Notes: generated by a model from the letters alone, not told the origin. A DNA stretch of 64,000 bases from Alkalicoccus daliensis (GCF_900103955.1 NZ_FNIL01000012.1:1-64000); one strand, 5' to 3'. Positions 24,499 to 33,420 are shown, counted from the stretch's first letter. Numbers and translations are program-made.

Positions 24499-25875
24499 AT
24501 GAAAACACTTCTTTCGAAAGATTATATTAATATTCTCGAACTGCTGCAGGAAGGAATTTATGTTGTTGATGGTAAGGCGAACACGTTGATGGTGAATAAA
24601 GCTTATGAAAAGCTTTCGGGGTTAAATAGGGCTCAGCTGGTAGGAAGGAACATGAAGGACCTGGAAAAAGAAGGCTACATCAGCCGTTCAGTTTCCCTGT
24701 TGGTTTTCAAAGAACGTAAAATAGTTTCTCTCGTCCAGCAAATTAACGACCGGGTGGAAGCTTCGGTCACAGGACACCCTATTTGGAATGATAAAAACGA
24801 AATTGAAATGGTGATCACCACAATAAACGATGTTACGCAGTTGAATTCCGCTTCAAGAAAGCTGGAGAAAGCGCAGGGTATGCTTGAGCTGCAAAATAAT
24901 GAATACGCTGTTACACAGAAAAACTTCGATCATCATTTAATTTTTAAAAGTAAAACTATGCGTGACCTTTACAGAATGATTGTACAGATAGCACCTTACC
25001 CTACCAGCGTCCTGATTACCGGCCCCACAGGAGCGGGTAAAGAAGTAGTTTCCAACGCGATTCAGGAATTAAGCCCATTAAAGGAAGGTCCTTTTATAAA
25101 AGTAAACTGCGGGGCCATACCCCATAGTTTAATGGAATCAGAGTTTTTCGGATATGAACCAGGTACATTTACCGGAGCAAAAAAAGAAGGGAAATTCGGT
25201 CTGCTGGAGCTGGCGCATGGAGGAACGCTGCTGCTTGATGAAATAGGAGAAATGCCGCTCGATATTCAAATAAAACTGCTCCGTGTCCTGCAGGAAAAAC
25301 AGGTGCAGCGTCTCGGCAGCAGTGAAGCCAGGAAAGCTGATTTTCGATTAATATCTTCTACCAATAGAAATTTACCCAAGCTGATAGAAGAAAATAAATT
25401 CCGCGAAGATTTTTATTATCGGATTGCCGTAATTACGTTAGAAGTGCCTCCTCTGGCAGAAAGATTTGATGACGTAAATGAATTACTCCACACCTTTATG
25501 CGGCTCTTCTGTGAAAAGTACAAAATCCATAAACAGTTAACTGATAATGCATTTCAGGCACTGCTTCATTACCCTTGGCCGGGAAACGTAAGAGAACTAA
25601 AGAATACCATTGAAAATCTAGTTGTTTCCACTCCCGGGAAACGGATCGATATCACTGCGCTTCCCAGCCACTTCGTTTCCGTTCCATATGAAAATACTGA
25701 CCTGAAAAACCGTGTCGGTCGCTATGAATCCCAACTTATTAAAGAAGCACTCCATCAGCACGGCTCCATCAGAAAAACAGCCAAAAGTTTAGGAATACAC
25801 CATGCAACGCTCTTAAAAAAGATGCAGAACTACCAAATACATGCGGAAGACCACCAAAAAAGAGACTCCAGCTGA
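24499..25875 (+). CDS. PAS-domain sigma-54-dependent activator
   Basis: The 458-residue protein has an N-terminal PAS-like sensor (about 8-112; ILELLQEGIYVVDGKANTLM) and a coiled linker. The AAA+ domain carries Walker A GPTGAGKE (175-182), the sigma-54 contact loop GTFTGA (222-227, in place of the usual GAFTGA) and Walker B GGTLLLDEIGEM. A Fis-type helix-turn-helix sits at the end (RKTAKSLGIHHATLLKKMQN). It would sense a small ligand and open the promoter at 24309. Its stop codon lies within the hag2 terminator hairpin. Confidence 0.93.
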   Translation: MKTLLSKDYINILELLQEGIYVVDGKANTLMVNKAYEKLSGLNRAQLVGRNMKDLEKEGYISRSVSLLVFKERKIVSLVQQINDRVEASVTGHPIWNDKNEIEMVITTINDVTQLNSASRKLEKAQGMLELQNNEYAVTQKNFDHHLIFKSKTMRDLYRMIVQIAPYPTSVLITGPTGAGKEVVSNAIQELSPLKEGPFIKVNCGAIPHSLMESEFFGYEPGTFTGAKKEGKFGLLELAHGGTLLLDEIGEMPLDIQIKLLRVLQEKQVQRLGSSEARKADFRLISSTNRNLPKLIEENKFREDFYYRIAVITLEVPPLAERFDDVNELLHTFMRLFCEKYKIHKQLTDNAFQALLHYPWPGNVRELKNTIENLVVSTPGKRIDITALPSHFVSVPYENTDLKNRVGRYESQLIKEALHQHGSIRKTAKSLGIHHATLLKKMQNYQIHAEDHQKRDSS

Positions 25876-25888
25876 AGCTGGAGTCTCT
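25861..25888 (-). terminator. Bidirectional terminator between hag2 and the activator
   Basis: A strong stem (AGAGACTCCAGC / GCTGGAGTCTCT) is followed by TTTTTTGG on the minus strand. It overlaps the last codons of the activator gene. Confidence 0.85.
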
Positions 25889-25904
25889 AAATATGAAAAG
25901 AATA

Positions 25905-25949
25905 TTAACCAAGAAGCTGAAGTACGCTTTGTGGCTGTTGGTTGGCCTG
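25905..25949 (-). other. Flagellin exon 2 of hag2 (alternative C-terminus)
   Basis: Forty-five bases identical to those at 9683-9727 encode QANQQPQSVLQLLG and TAA. They lie between the intron core and the hag2 terminator. Sequence identity with the hag1 locus stops a few bases after the TAA. Confidence 0.7.
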
Positions 25950-26319
25950 CACTGCCGCAATGTCTTTCGATCATTGGTTAGACTATATCTTCACCCTGCA
26001 TTTTTGCAGGGGCTGGGCACTTCGAACAGCGGTAGCTGCCCTACGGATTTCATCATCGTAGCTCTCACCTTAGATGGTTTATCCTAGTCGTTGAACCTTC
26101 TCCACACTTTCGCGACAGGAGCTTGGCTGCTGATTATCCATCTATCCTCGTCATTTTCAAACCTTGACGTCTGCTGTTTCCAGCTCCGCTGTGGTTGACC
26201 AGGCTTTAGGAAGTTCCAGCAATTCACCCAGTGGTCCTCTTACCCGTTACCGGATAAGACGCCCGTGTCAATCATTATCCCAGTAGCTGTAACACCGACT
26301 GAGGCGCCTGATTGGCTTG
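25950..26319 (-). ncRNA. Group I intron (IA2-like) in the hag2 flagellin RNA
   Basis: This 370-base element is about 96 percent identical to the hag1 intron by eye (roughly 14 substitutions and one deletion). The core words AATTGCTGG, AATCAGCAGCC, GGTTCAACGACTAGG and AAGATATAGTCT are unchanged. The proposed ends are the same: after TTAGCT (26320) and after GTG. Changes fall mostly in loops; one hairpin even gains pairs (CCCTGCA/TGCAGGG). No endonuclease gene accompanies this copy. Confidence 0.8.
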
Positions 26320-27441
26320 AGCTAACATAGACTGAGACGCCTGAGAAAGGATGTTCGCACGAGTCATCTCCATCATTTCTGCAGCCATATCTACGTCACG
26401 GATACGAGATTCCGCAGCGGATAGGTTTTCAGAAGAGTTGTCCAGGTTAGAGATAGTATGCTCTAAACGATTTTGAGTAGCTCCTAGATTAGAACGTTCG
26501 GCTGAAACTGTTTCAATAGCATCATTGATAGCAGAGAGAGCAGCTCCTGCACCAGCTGCAGTTGTTAAATCCACGTTATCAACATGAAGAGCTGAAGAAC
26601 TCATGTCATTAATACCTACATTAATCGTTTGAGAAGAATTTGCTCCGATTTGGAATGAAAGTGCATTGCTTCCACCTTCAGCTACAGCTTCTCTGGTAGT
26701 AACTGTAGCTTCTTGTCCTACTAGAGCACTTCCTGCTTCTGCGTTATCAGTACCATTAAATGCAAATGTAATGCCATTATGTTCGAAGTCTTCTTCGTCA
26801 TGAGCAACAGTAACTGTATCAGAATTACCGTTGGAATCAGTAATATTAACTTGATACGACTCAACACTACCATCTTCCTCACTAACGGTTAAGCCTTCTA
26901 CTTTCACATTGTAAGTTCCATTGACGATATCTTCAGTATCCGCTGTAATTGACATTTCACCGAAAGCTTGAGAATCATTATTATTTACTTTAATGGATTC
27001 ATCGGAAAACTTCGCAGACCCAATATCTCCATTTAAAAGGTTTTGTGTATTAAATTCAGTCGTATCAGAAATACGATCTAGTTCAGAAGTTAACTGATTA
27101 ACTTCTTTTTGAATTTCATTTCTATCTGATTCAGTATTAGTATCATTCGCTGACTGAACTGCAAGTTCACGCATACGCTGTAAGATAGAATGTGATTCAT
27201 CTAAAGCACCTTCTGCAGTCTGGATTAAAGAAATACCATCCTGGGCGTTACGACTAGCCTGATCAAGACCATTGATCTGTGCACGCATTTTCACGGAAAT
27301 TGCTAAACCTGCCGCATCATCACCTGCACGGTTGATACGAAGTCCAGAAGAGAGTTTCTCCATAGAGTTTTGCATTGCATTTTGGTTTTGTCCTAGCTGA
27401 CGATGCGTGTTCATTGCAGAAATATTGTTGTTAATAATCAT
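26275..27441 (-). CDS. hag: Flagellin, second copy (unspliced reading)
   Basis: The start is ATG 27441 after AAGGAGGATATTTTATT, giving 388 residues. The N-terminal (MIINNNISAMNTHRQLG) and C-terminal D0/D1 helices are close to those of hag1, while the middle domain (about 170-280) differs widely. It is the copy in the canonical place after flgL-yviE-fliW-csrA, with its own sigma-D promoter and a CsrA consensus hairpin. As in hag1 the unspliced frame ends ANQAPQSVLQLLG just inside the intron. Confidence 0.93.
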   Translation of the reverse strand: MIINNNISAMNTHRQLGQNQNAMQNSMEKLSSGLRINRAGDDAAGLAISVKMRAQINGLDQASRNAQDGISLIQTAEGALDESHSILQRMRELAVQSANDTNTESDRNEIQKEVNQLTSELDRISDTTEFNTQNLLNGDIGSAKFSDESIKVNNNDSQAFGEMSITADTEDIVNGTYNVKVEGLTVSEEDGSVESYQVNITDSNGNSDTVTVAHDEEDFEHNGITFAFNGTDNAEAGSALVGQEATVTTREAVAEGGSNALSFQIGANSSQTINVGINDMSSSALHVDNVDLTTAAGAGAALSAINDAIETVSAERSNLGATQNRLEHTISNLDNSSENLSAAESRIRDVDMAAEMMEMTRANILSQASQSMLAQANQAPQSVLQLLG

Positions 27442-27449
27442 AATAAAAT

Positions 27450-27487
27450 ATCCTCCTTGATATTTGCTTCCTGTCACATCCTTGTGA
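27450..27487 (-). promoter_or_regulatory. CsrA binding sites in the hag2 leader
   Basis: The minus strand shows TCACA-AGGA-TGTGA (27487-27474), a hairpin that presents the full CsrA consensus ACAAGGATGT. A second GGA site, CAAGGAGGAT, is the ribosome site itself. This is the double-site layout known for hag repression by CsrA and relief by FliW. Confidence 0.8.
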
Positions 27488-27556
27488 TGGAAGTTTGTGT
27501 ATTTAGACATACGTAGTAACTGTCGGCCGCCAGTACTTTGTGTGCCTTCCTCACTA

Positions 27557-27583
27557 ATATCGGAGGGCGAAATAAAATGTTTA
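27557..27583 (-). promoter_or_regulatory. Sigma-D promoter of hag2
   Basis: TAAA (27583-27580), a 15-base spacer and TCCGATAT (27564-27557) on the minus strand match the flagellar consensus except for the first -10 base. It is about 115 bases before the start codon, leaving room for the CsrA-controlled leader. Confidence 0.8.
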
Positions 27584-27861
27584 GGGATTTAGGATTATTT
27601 ATTTAAAAATATTTTGATAAAGATTTGTTTAAACTTATAATTGTTAATTGAAAAGTTGAGAGAATGCTTAGCACAGGGATAAAACACCTGAAGAAATGCG
27701 TAATTTTCTAAAAATCTCCATCCAGAAAGTGGAATTGAAGATCAACTATATAAATTATGGCTAACCGAAGCTGACCTGAACAACTTGATAACTCTCCAAA
27801 AATGAAACAACCGACACTCCATTCACAATGAAATGCAATAACTCTTTAATATCAAACAAAA

Positions 27862-27896
27862 AAATACACCAGAGTATTTTCACTCCAGTGTATTTT
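27862..27896 (-). terminator. Terminator after the LuxR-type gene; spacer otherwise without a gene
   Basis: The stem AAATACAC..GAGT / ACTC..GTGTATTT is flanked by A and T tracts on both sides, so it could work in both directions. The spacer 27584-27861 holds only a 33-codon open stretch without a start (27704-27805). Confidence 0.7.
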
Positions 27897-27914
27897 TATT
27901 CCCTGCGTTGTTTA

Positions 27915-28613
27915 TTATCTGACTGCATCCACCCAGCCGTTTCGGATAATTCTTACCATCGCGTCTGTGCGGTCATTTGCTTCAAGCTTCTTCAGCAGGT
28001 GGCTGATCACAGTACTTACTGTAGATGGTGCAAGATACATCAGCTCTGCAATTTTTCGGTTATTGTGTCCGTCTAAAATGTGCTGTAGCACGGTCCGCTC
28101 GTTTTTTGTAAGCCGGTACTGTACCTCTTCTTCCCTCAAAATCAAGCGTTTAATCGGACGGTCGCGCAGCTTCTGTTCATGCAGATGCTTTACCAGTTCG
28201 GAATGGAGCCCTTGCTCAAGGAATACACCGAATTCGTCGATTGCCTTCAGCACGTTTGCGCCGTGCTTATACAAGCTATGTAAAGAAAGGATTCCGGATA
28301 GTTTTTGAGAAAGGTACGGGATAAAAGAAACATTTGGACGCCCTACGGTAACCACCAGTACGCGTGCATCTTTCGCACGGTGCAGGATGCTTTCCACCCA
28401 TTTTAATACTTCCGTGGAGGTGTTTTCCACTAATAAAAATATGTTTCTCATATTTTCTACAGTGCAGGTGATGTCCTGCTCGATCATGACTCGCTTTGCA
28501 GCAAGCGTTTCCAGAAGACGCTTTTCGGACGTCTGGGATAGATAATGATCGTAATCTATAACAAGTACTTGATCATTTACAATGGTTTGTGGGACAGAGT
28601 AATTTTCGATCAT
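27915..28613 (-). CDS. LuxR/NarL-type regulator with degenerate receiver
   Basis: The 232-residue protein ends in a clear LuxR helix-turn-helix (LTKNERTVLQHILDGHNNRK, IAELMYLAPSTVSTVISHLL) and a tail like that of DegU. The N-terminal half has the length of a receiver, but I see no Asp pair near the start and no phospho-acceptor Asp before the third helix. It may therefore work without phosphorylation. It lies between csrA and hag2, where B. subtilis has no such gene. Control of motility genes is a guess from position. Confidence 0.75.
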   Translation of the reverse strand: MIENYSVPQTIVNDQVLVIDYDHYLSQTSEKRLLETLAAKRVMIEQDITCTVENMRNIFLLVENTSTEVLKWVESILHRAKDARVLVVTVGRPNVSFIPYLSQKLSGILSLHSLYKHGANVLKAIDEFGVFLEQGLHSELVKHLHEQKLRDRPIKRLILREEEVQYRLTKNERTVLQHILDGHNNRKIAELMYLAPSTVSTVISHLLKKLEANDRTDAMVRIIRNGWVDAVR

Positions 28614-28813
28614 GGGTAAGGATCCTCCCTTGGTTAATCAGTTCTATGTTAACACTACACGCTTAGAAATAAAGCGACAAGATTCGATAGGCATGATTTT
28701 TTCACAATTTTAATAATTAAATGATTAATATCAAGACTTAATACCTATATTTTTTGTTTGTTTCATCCATTTTATTCTTTTATTTGCTACTTTATTATAA
28801 TTTATTTCCTATT

Positions 28814-29044
28814 TTAACTGCCGGAGATTCCATTCGACAAATTTTTCAGTATATCAAGATTTGCGTCAGATGCATTCGTGTTTTCTTCTTGTATCGCTAA
28901 ATATATTTCTTTTCGGTGAATATCGACATTTTTTGGTGCATCGATTCCCAGCTTCACCTGGTCTCCTTCAATGCTGATCACGGTAAGCTCCATATCATCG
29001 CCAATTTTAATTGACTGATTTACTTTCCTGGAAAGGACGAGCAT
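28814..29044 (-). CDS. csrA: Carbon storage regulator CsrA
   Basis: The 76-residue protein is a standard CsrA ([39 protein letters not shown]), with the RNA-binding Arg in DIHRKEIY. It dimerises, binds GGA hairpins in the hag leader and blocks translation; FliW counters it. It directly abuts the fliW stop codon, the usual pair. Two paralogues lie near hag1. Confidence 0.95.
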   Translation of the reverse strand: MLVLSRKVNQSIKIGDDMELTVISIEGDQVKLGIDAPKNVDIHRKEIYLAIQEENTNASDANLDILKNLSNGISGS

Positions 29045-29488
29045 TTATTTCCCCTCCTTCACCAGTACCGGCAGTGCGTGCCGTGTCGTGTACTCAGTTT
29101 CATTCAGGATAATCTGCTTTCCCAGCTTTTTCACATGATTCATTACAATCGGTCCGCGCAGATTTGCAGATGATTCTTCCCACGTGTCTTTAAGAGTCAG
29201 TATAACAAAAAGAGAGACGTCTGTTTCTTCTGCAATTTCCATCGCTTCCACCGTCTGGTCGGAGAGCTTTGCTGCATAGTCCGGGAAAAACTGAAATGGA
29301 TTCATGAGCACGAAAGCAAGCGCAGGCGTTTCTATCGACTGCAGTATGTAAAACGGTCCGGGTGCATCAGAAAATGGCAGCAGCACAAAAAGCTTTTCCT
29401 CTTCAAAGCTCGGAATGCCCTGCGGAAACTTAATGATCTCTGATTCCTCTATAATTAATTCGCCGCTGTATTTTGTATGGATATTCAA
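29045..29488 (-). CDS. fliW: Flagellar assembly factor FliW
   Basis: FliW binds both flagellin and CsrA, linking free flagellin level to hag translation. The start is taken as TTG 29488 (reading MNIHTKYSGE), preceded by TTGGAGGGATTATTT; a TTG five codons upstream lies inside the ribosome site and is unlikely. The 147-residue protein shows the family words IIKFPQGIPSFEEEK, FVLMNPFQFFPDY and LRGPIVMN. Next to csrA. Confidence 0.93.
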   Translation of the reverse strand: MNIHTKYSGELIIEESEIIKFPQGIPSFEEEKLFVLLPFSDAPGPFYILQSIETPALAFVLMNPFQFFPDYAAKLSDQTVEAMEIAEETDVSLFVILTLKDTWEESSANLRGPIVMNHVKKLGKQIILNETEYTTRHALPVLVKEGK

Positions 29489-29504
29489 AAATAATCCCTC
29501 CAAG

Positions 29505-29527
29505 GGTTAACTCTATATAGTTTAACC
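29505..29527. promoter_or_regulatory. Palindrome before fliW
   Basis: GGTTAA and TTAACC flank an 11-base AT-rich centre (CTCTATATAGT) just upstream of the fliW ribosome site. It could be an operator overlapping a -10 box or a leader hairpin. No known binder is recognised. Confidence 0.4.
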
Positions 29528-29904
29528 TAAAATATGTGATCTGTGTCACTAAAATTTCAAAAGTAACTTACTTTCTACTGGAAATATATTGATATACTTT
29601 ATTTTCTGTAAATCAATTTCACTATACAGTTTTACCTGCTGCGAAAGAGCACGATAAAAAATATGCTGAATATAAAAAGGGAATGAAGTGATGGCCACCG
29701 GTTTAAGGGCAGTTTAAAGAGCCGATTTGGCAATGGATAAGCCTGTTCAGAAGAAGACAGATCGGAAATCCTTTCTCTTTTATTCATCCTTCACTGTCTA
29801 CATGTGATTTTTACGGTTATGAAAACATTATAAAGAAAGCATTCACATTTGAAAAGGTGAAGTTTTACCTGCAGTTTAACCCCGCAGCAAGTTCTCTGCG
29901 AGGT
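29528..29904. other. Spacer between yviE and fliW, nothing recognised
   Basis: This 377-base AT-rich stretch interrupts what is a tight gene series in B. subtilis. I find no terminator, promoter or open frame that I can support. Confidence 0.5.
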
Positions 29905-30486
29905 TTAAAGCTGCCGGTTGATACTGCTGCCGGCAACAGAAAATTGTATTTGATTTTTCTGCGCAAGATAGGTATTGATTTCCCAGCGCGGGATATCGGA
30001 TACCGGCTGATGCTTCTGCACATCAATTTCCACTGCCGGCCAGTCAAAATGAATCGACAGCTCCGCAGGAACATGGCTGATCCGTACTTTGTCCATGCCT
30101 GTCGGGATGTTTCTCAGGTCAAACTGGCGCTCCGGCTGCAGGCCGCGTCCTTCGGCAAGCCGGGGAATTACCTCTCCTGGATTTTCAATACGCTTCATCT
30201 GCTCGCCGTCCCGGGCCACCTTCGCCACGTATTCCATCACGTTCTGGTTTGCCTTGTCGGCGAACTCTTCATTTCTGCGGAGGATATTTTTCACGTCTGC
30301 ATCCGCAAATGCTGCGGACTGATCAATGTGAATTTCCGCATCTGTCGTCTGCATGGACAGATTATTATGCAGATCCTGATGAATTTTCATATCGGCACTT
30401 CGCTGCTGAATCGACATCTGCGGCTTATGTGACTGCATCCCAATCTTTGCATTCGTCTGGCTTATTTGAATTTTCGGCAGATCCAT
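29905..30486 (-). CDS. yviE: YviE-like protein (DUF6470)
   Basis: The 193-residue protein has the family start LPKIQISQTNAKIGMQSHKP with alternating polar beta-type repeats. The C-terminal half includes DIPRWEINTYLAQK. The function is unknown; the gene is conserved between flgL and fliW in bacilli, as here, so a filament-related role is likely by context. It starts 23 bases after flgL. Confidence 0.85.
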   Translation of the reverse strand: MDLPKIQISQTNAKIGMQSHKPQMSIQQRSADMKIHQDLHNNLSMQTTDAEIHIDQSAAFADADVKNILRRNEEFADKANQNVMEYVAKVARDGEQMKRIENPGEVIPRLAEGRGLQPERQFDLRNIPTGMDKVRISHVPAELSIHFDWPAVEIDVQKHQPVSDIPRWEINTYLAQKNQIQFSVAGSSINRQL

Positions 30487-30509
30487 GCGCCGATCACCCG
30501 CTTTCTACA

Positions 30510-31673
30510 TTAGCGGAGGAAGTCCATTAACGATGGCTGCATAATGCGGGAAGAGGAAGCAAGTGCTGCCCGGTGTACATTTTCCTGCGACATCAGCTGT
30601 GTAATAACTTCTTCCATGTTTGCGTCTTCGTTATTTGACATGATCCGCTTTGCGATAACTTCCTGCTCCTGCACGCGGCGGTCCATCATTTCCACCCGGT
30701 TCACTCTCGCACCAAGCTCCGCCCGCTCATTCACTGCATTATTTACGTGCGTATCTATCACTTCCAGCATTCCTGTCAGTTCTTTTGTCTGTGTCAGTGG
30801 ATCGTTCAGTGCATTTTCCAGAGCTTTTAAATCACCGAACAGCTGGTTGTTAAACACATTCTGCGGCGAAATACTTACCCCTACCTTTACACCTTTCAGC
30901 AGTTCTATTTCGACATTGCGCCCGTTATTTGATACAGCGGTCCTTTCAGAAATCACTGCCTGTGTTTCCGAAAGGTTTTCTGTCCGGCGGACTGTTTCGC
31001 CGTCCATGTTCTGTTCATCATACCGGTAAGCAGCTCCGGTTACCGTCCCGCCCTCCATCGTGTACTCGATGGAACTTCCGTTCGGGTTGCTGAATACTGC
31101 AGTCCCGCCTTCGTTGCTCTGCAGCTGATACATCCTGCCGCGGAAAGAAACTTCCAGCGGGAACTCCTCCACCGCTCCTTCAAATTCACCCAGCTGATTC
31201 TGCAGGACTGTATAGCCTACATCCATCCCTGCGTTGTTTACCGGAGCATTTGTGGTGTTCGTACCGTTAAAAATAAACTTGTTATTATTTTTTGTATTCG
31301 CAAGCGATTCCAGATGCTCCCGCAGCTGCGCTACTTCCTTGGCAATGTTTGCGCGTTGACCGGCTTCATAGGAATCGTTCGACGCCTGTACCGTAAGTTC
31401 TCTGATCCGGTGCAGGGCCTGCGTTGTCTGATCAAGCGCGGAATCGGCAGAATCCATCCAGTTATACGCCTCGGAAAGGTTCCGCTTAAACTGCTCTGTC
31501 TCCGTGACCTGCGTGCGGTAGCGGATGCCGTTCATTGCTACCACGGGATCCTGGGAGGCCCGGGAGATCTTTTTTCCTGTGGAAAGCTGGTCCTGGGATT
31601 TTTTCAACTGTTCATAGCTGTTGCTTAAGTGAGATAACGAATTCATCGTAATCATCGATTGCGTCACGCGCAT
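30510..31673 (-). CDS. flgL: Flagellar hook-filament junction protein FlgL (HAP3)
   Basis: FlgL joins the FlgK ring to the filament. The start is ATG 31673 (MRVTQSMITMNSL) after AGGTGGCACCG, giving 387 residues. Flagellin-like N- and C-terminal helices are present (SQDQLSTGKKISRASQDPV; LGARVNRVEMMDRRVQEQEV). It follows flgK by 28 bases. Confidence 0.95.
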   Translation of the reverse strand: MRVTQSMITMNSLSHLSNSYEQLKKSQDQLSTGKKISRASQDPVVAMNGIRYRTQVTETEQFKRNLSEAYNWMDSADSALDQTTQALHRIRELTVQASNDSYEAGQRANIAKEVAQLREHLESLANTKNNNKFIFNGTNTTNAPVNNAGMDVGYTVLQNQLGEFEGAVEEFPLEVSFRGRMYQLQSNEGGTAVFSNPNGSSIEYTMEGGTVTGAAYRYDEQNMDGETVRRTENLSETQAVISERTAVSNNGRNVEIELLKGVKVGVSISPQNVFNNQLFGDLKALENALNDPLTQTKELTGMLEVIDTHVNNAVNERAELGARVNRVEMMDRRVQEQEVIAKRIMSNNEDANMEEVITQLMSQENVHRAALASSSRIMQPSLMDFLR

Positions 31674-31701
31674 CGGTGCCACCTGCTTTCTTTAATTAAG
31701 C

Positions 31702-33351
31702 TTATAATCCGACTCTGCCCATTCTGTTGATAATACGATCAAGCAGATCGTCCATATTCGTTAAGCTTCTTGCAGCTGCGTTATACGCATGCTGAAACTG
31801 AATCATCATCGCCATTTCTTCATCCAGCGATACGCTGCTTACAGAGTGGCGTCTTTCTTCCACCGCGCCGCGGAGGGAAGCTGTATTTCTTTCCATACGT
31901 GCCGCTTCATTGGCGTCCACAGCCATTTCCCCGATGACCGCCTGGTAGTAGCTCTGCACATTTGTATTATTTCCATTAAAGTTCAGCGCAGCATCCTTCA
32001 CTCCTGCGAGTGCCAGTGCACCGGAACCATCTCCGGCAAAAGCCACGCCATTTTCTGCAGTAGCTGCCGCAATATTATCCAGGCTTGCTTTAATGCTGTC
32101 GGAAATACCGAAGTTTCTTGCTGCGCCGACAAGATGCTCGCCTTCCGCCAGATCACCAAATGCAGTATTTCCACCAGTAGAAAAGAAATCTATATTTAAC
32201 GTTTCATTATTCTTAATTTCTGTTAAGCTGTGATTCGCATTGTGCACCGCATTGAACTGCTTCGCGAAACTGGAAACTAAAATGTCCAGCTCCCGCAGCA
32301 TATCCGGGAAGATTCCTGTAATGTCCCCCGGAGCTGCCGTGCCGCCTGCTTCAATCGGTGCTTCTCCATTGTAGTAGCCATAGGCTTCTGCAGTTCCCAA
32401 CAGAGAGCCTGGAGAATTAAATTCGGATATTCTTACGCTTTGTTGTTCTCCAGCTGCGTTCGTGAAAGATATAGAATACAGCGGATCAAGCAGTTCGCCG
32501 CTTTCAGAAGCACTGTAATTCAAGCTGACCTGGGTGGCAGTTAAATTACTGCCGTTGACGAGAACGACATTCTCTCCATTCACCTGCAGTGGACTACCGT
32601 TTTTATCGAGTGCGGTAATCGTATATTTCCCGTCCGCCATATCCTTTGCCATTCCGCCGCTCGGCACACGGTCCACGCGGATATTCATAAAGCTAGACAG
32701 TTCATCAACGAGCGTATCCCGCTGATCGTATAAATCATTCGGCAGGTAGCCGTGCGGCTCCACCGAAGCGATCTGTTTATTCAGGCTGTCGATCTGCCGC
32801 AGAATAGAGTTCATGGAAGTCTGCTTTACGCCGAGTTCATTCTGGTAATCCTTTTGAATTGCCTGAATCGAAGCGTAGCTAGTGTTAATTGTTTCTGCTA
32901 GTGCAATTCCACGCTGGCGCACCACCGAACGGGCACCTGCATCCTCCGGATTCACTGACAGATCCTGCATGGACTGCCAGAACCGGTCCATTGTCTGTGC
33001 GATCCCATCAGCCGTCGGCTCGTTCATGATGTCTTCCATTTTCGTCAACGCATCAAGACGGGAATTCCAGTAGCCGTTTTTATGATTTTCCTGACGGAAC
33101 TGAATATCCAGAAATGATTCCCGTACGCGCTGTATTTCTCCGGCTTTCACGCCGGTGCCCATCTGCCCGGGGATTCCCGGCTGGTTAAAACCAGGTCGCG
33201 GAAAAGCCTCCGTCTGCGTGAAATTCACGCGCTGGCGCGAATAGCCCTTCGTATTCGCATTGGCAATATTATGGCCTACTGTCTGAAGTGCCTGCTGATT
33301 CGTATGCAGCGCTCGTTTTGCGGTTTCTAATCCGCTGAATGTTGAAAGCAT
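31702..33351 (-). CDS. flgK: Flagellar hook-associated protein FlgK (HAP1)
   Basis: The 549-residue protein starts with FSGLETAKRALHTNQQALQT and GHNIANANTKGYSRQRVNFT, the conserved N-terminal signature. It ends with EEMAMMIQFQHAYNAAARSL, the conserved C-terminal coil. It forms the first junction ring on the hook. It precedes flgL in one unit but is separated from flgN by a terminator. Confidence 0.95.
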   Translation of the reverse strand: MLSTFSGLETAKRALHTNQQALQTVGHNIANANTKGYSRQRVNFTQTEAFPRPGFNQPGIPGQMGTGVKAGEIQRVRESFLDIQFRQENHKNGYWNSRLDALTKMEDIMNEPTADGIAQTMDRFWQSMQDLSVNPEDAGARSVVRQRGIALAETINTSYASIQAIQKDYQNELGVKQTSMNSILRQIDSLNKQIASVEPHGYLPNDLYDQRDTLVDELSSFMNIRVDRVPSGGMAKDMADGKYTITALDKNGSPLQVNGENVVLVNGSNLTATQVSLNYSASESGELLDPLYSISFTNAAGEQQSVRISEFNSPGSLLGTAEAYGYYNGEAPIEAGGTAAPGDITGIFPDMLRELDILVSSFAKQFNAVHNANHSLTEIKNNETLNIDFFSTGGNTAFGDLAEGEHLVGAARNFGISDSIKASLDNIAAATAENGVAFAGDGSGALALAGVKDAALNFNGNNTNVQSYYQAVIGEMAVDANEAARMERNTASLRGAVEERRHSVSSVSLDEEMAMMIQFQHAYNAAARSLTNMDDLLDRIINRMGRVGL

Positions 33352-33420
33352 ATATTGTTCTTCCTTCCTGGACGGGATTCTTTCGGGTCATTTATGTAAT
33401 CGTTTATTTATTTCTATATT

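Noticed and set aside
27704-27805. A 33-codon open stretch reading FSKNLHPESGIEDQLYKLWL and onward between hag2 and the LuxR-type gene.
   Set aside because: It has no start codon or ribosome site. It could be a decayed gene end, but no family is recognisable.
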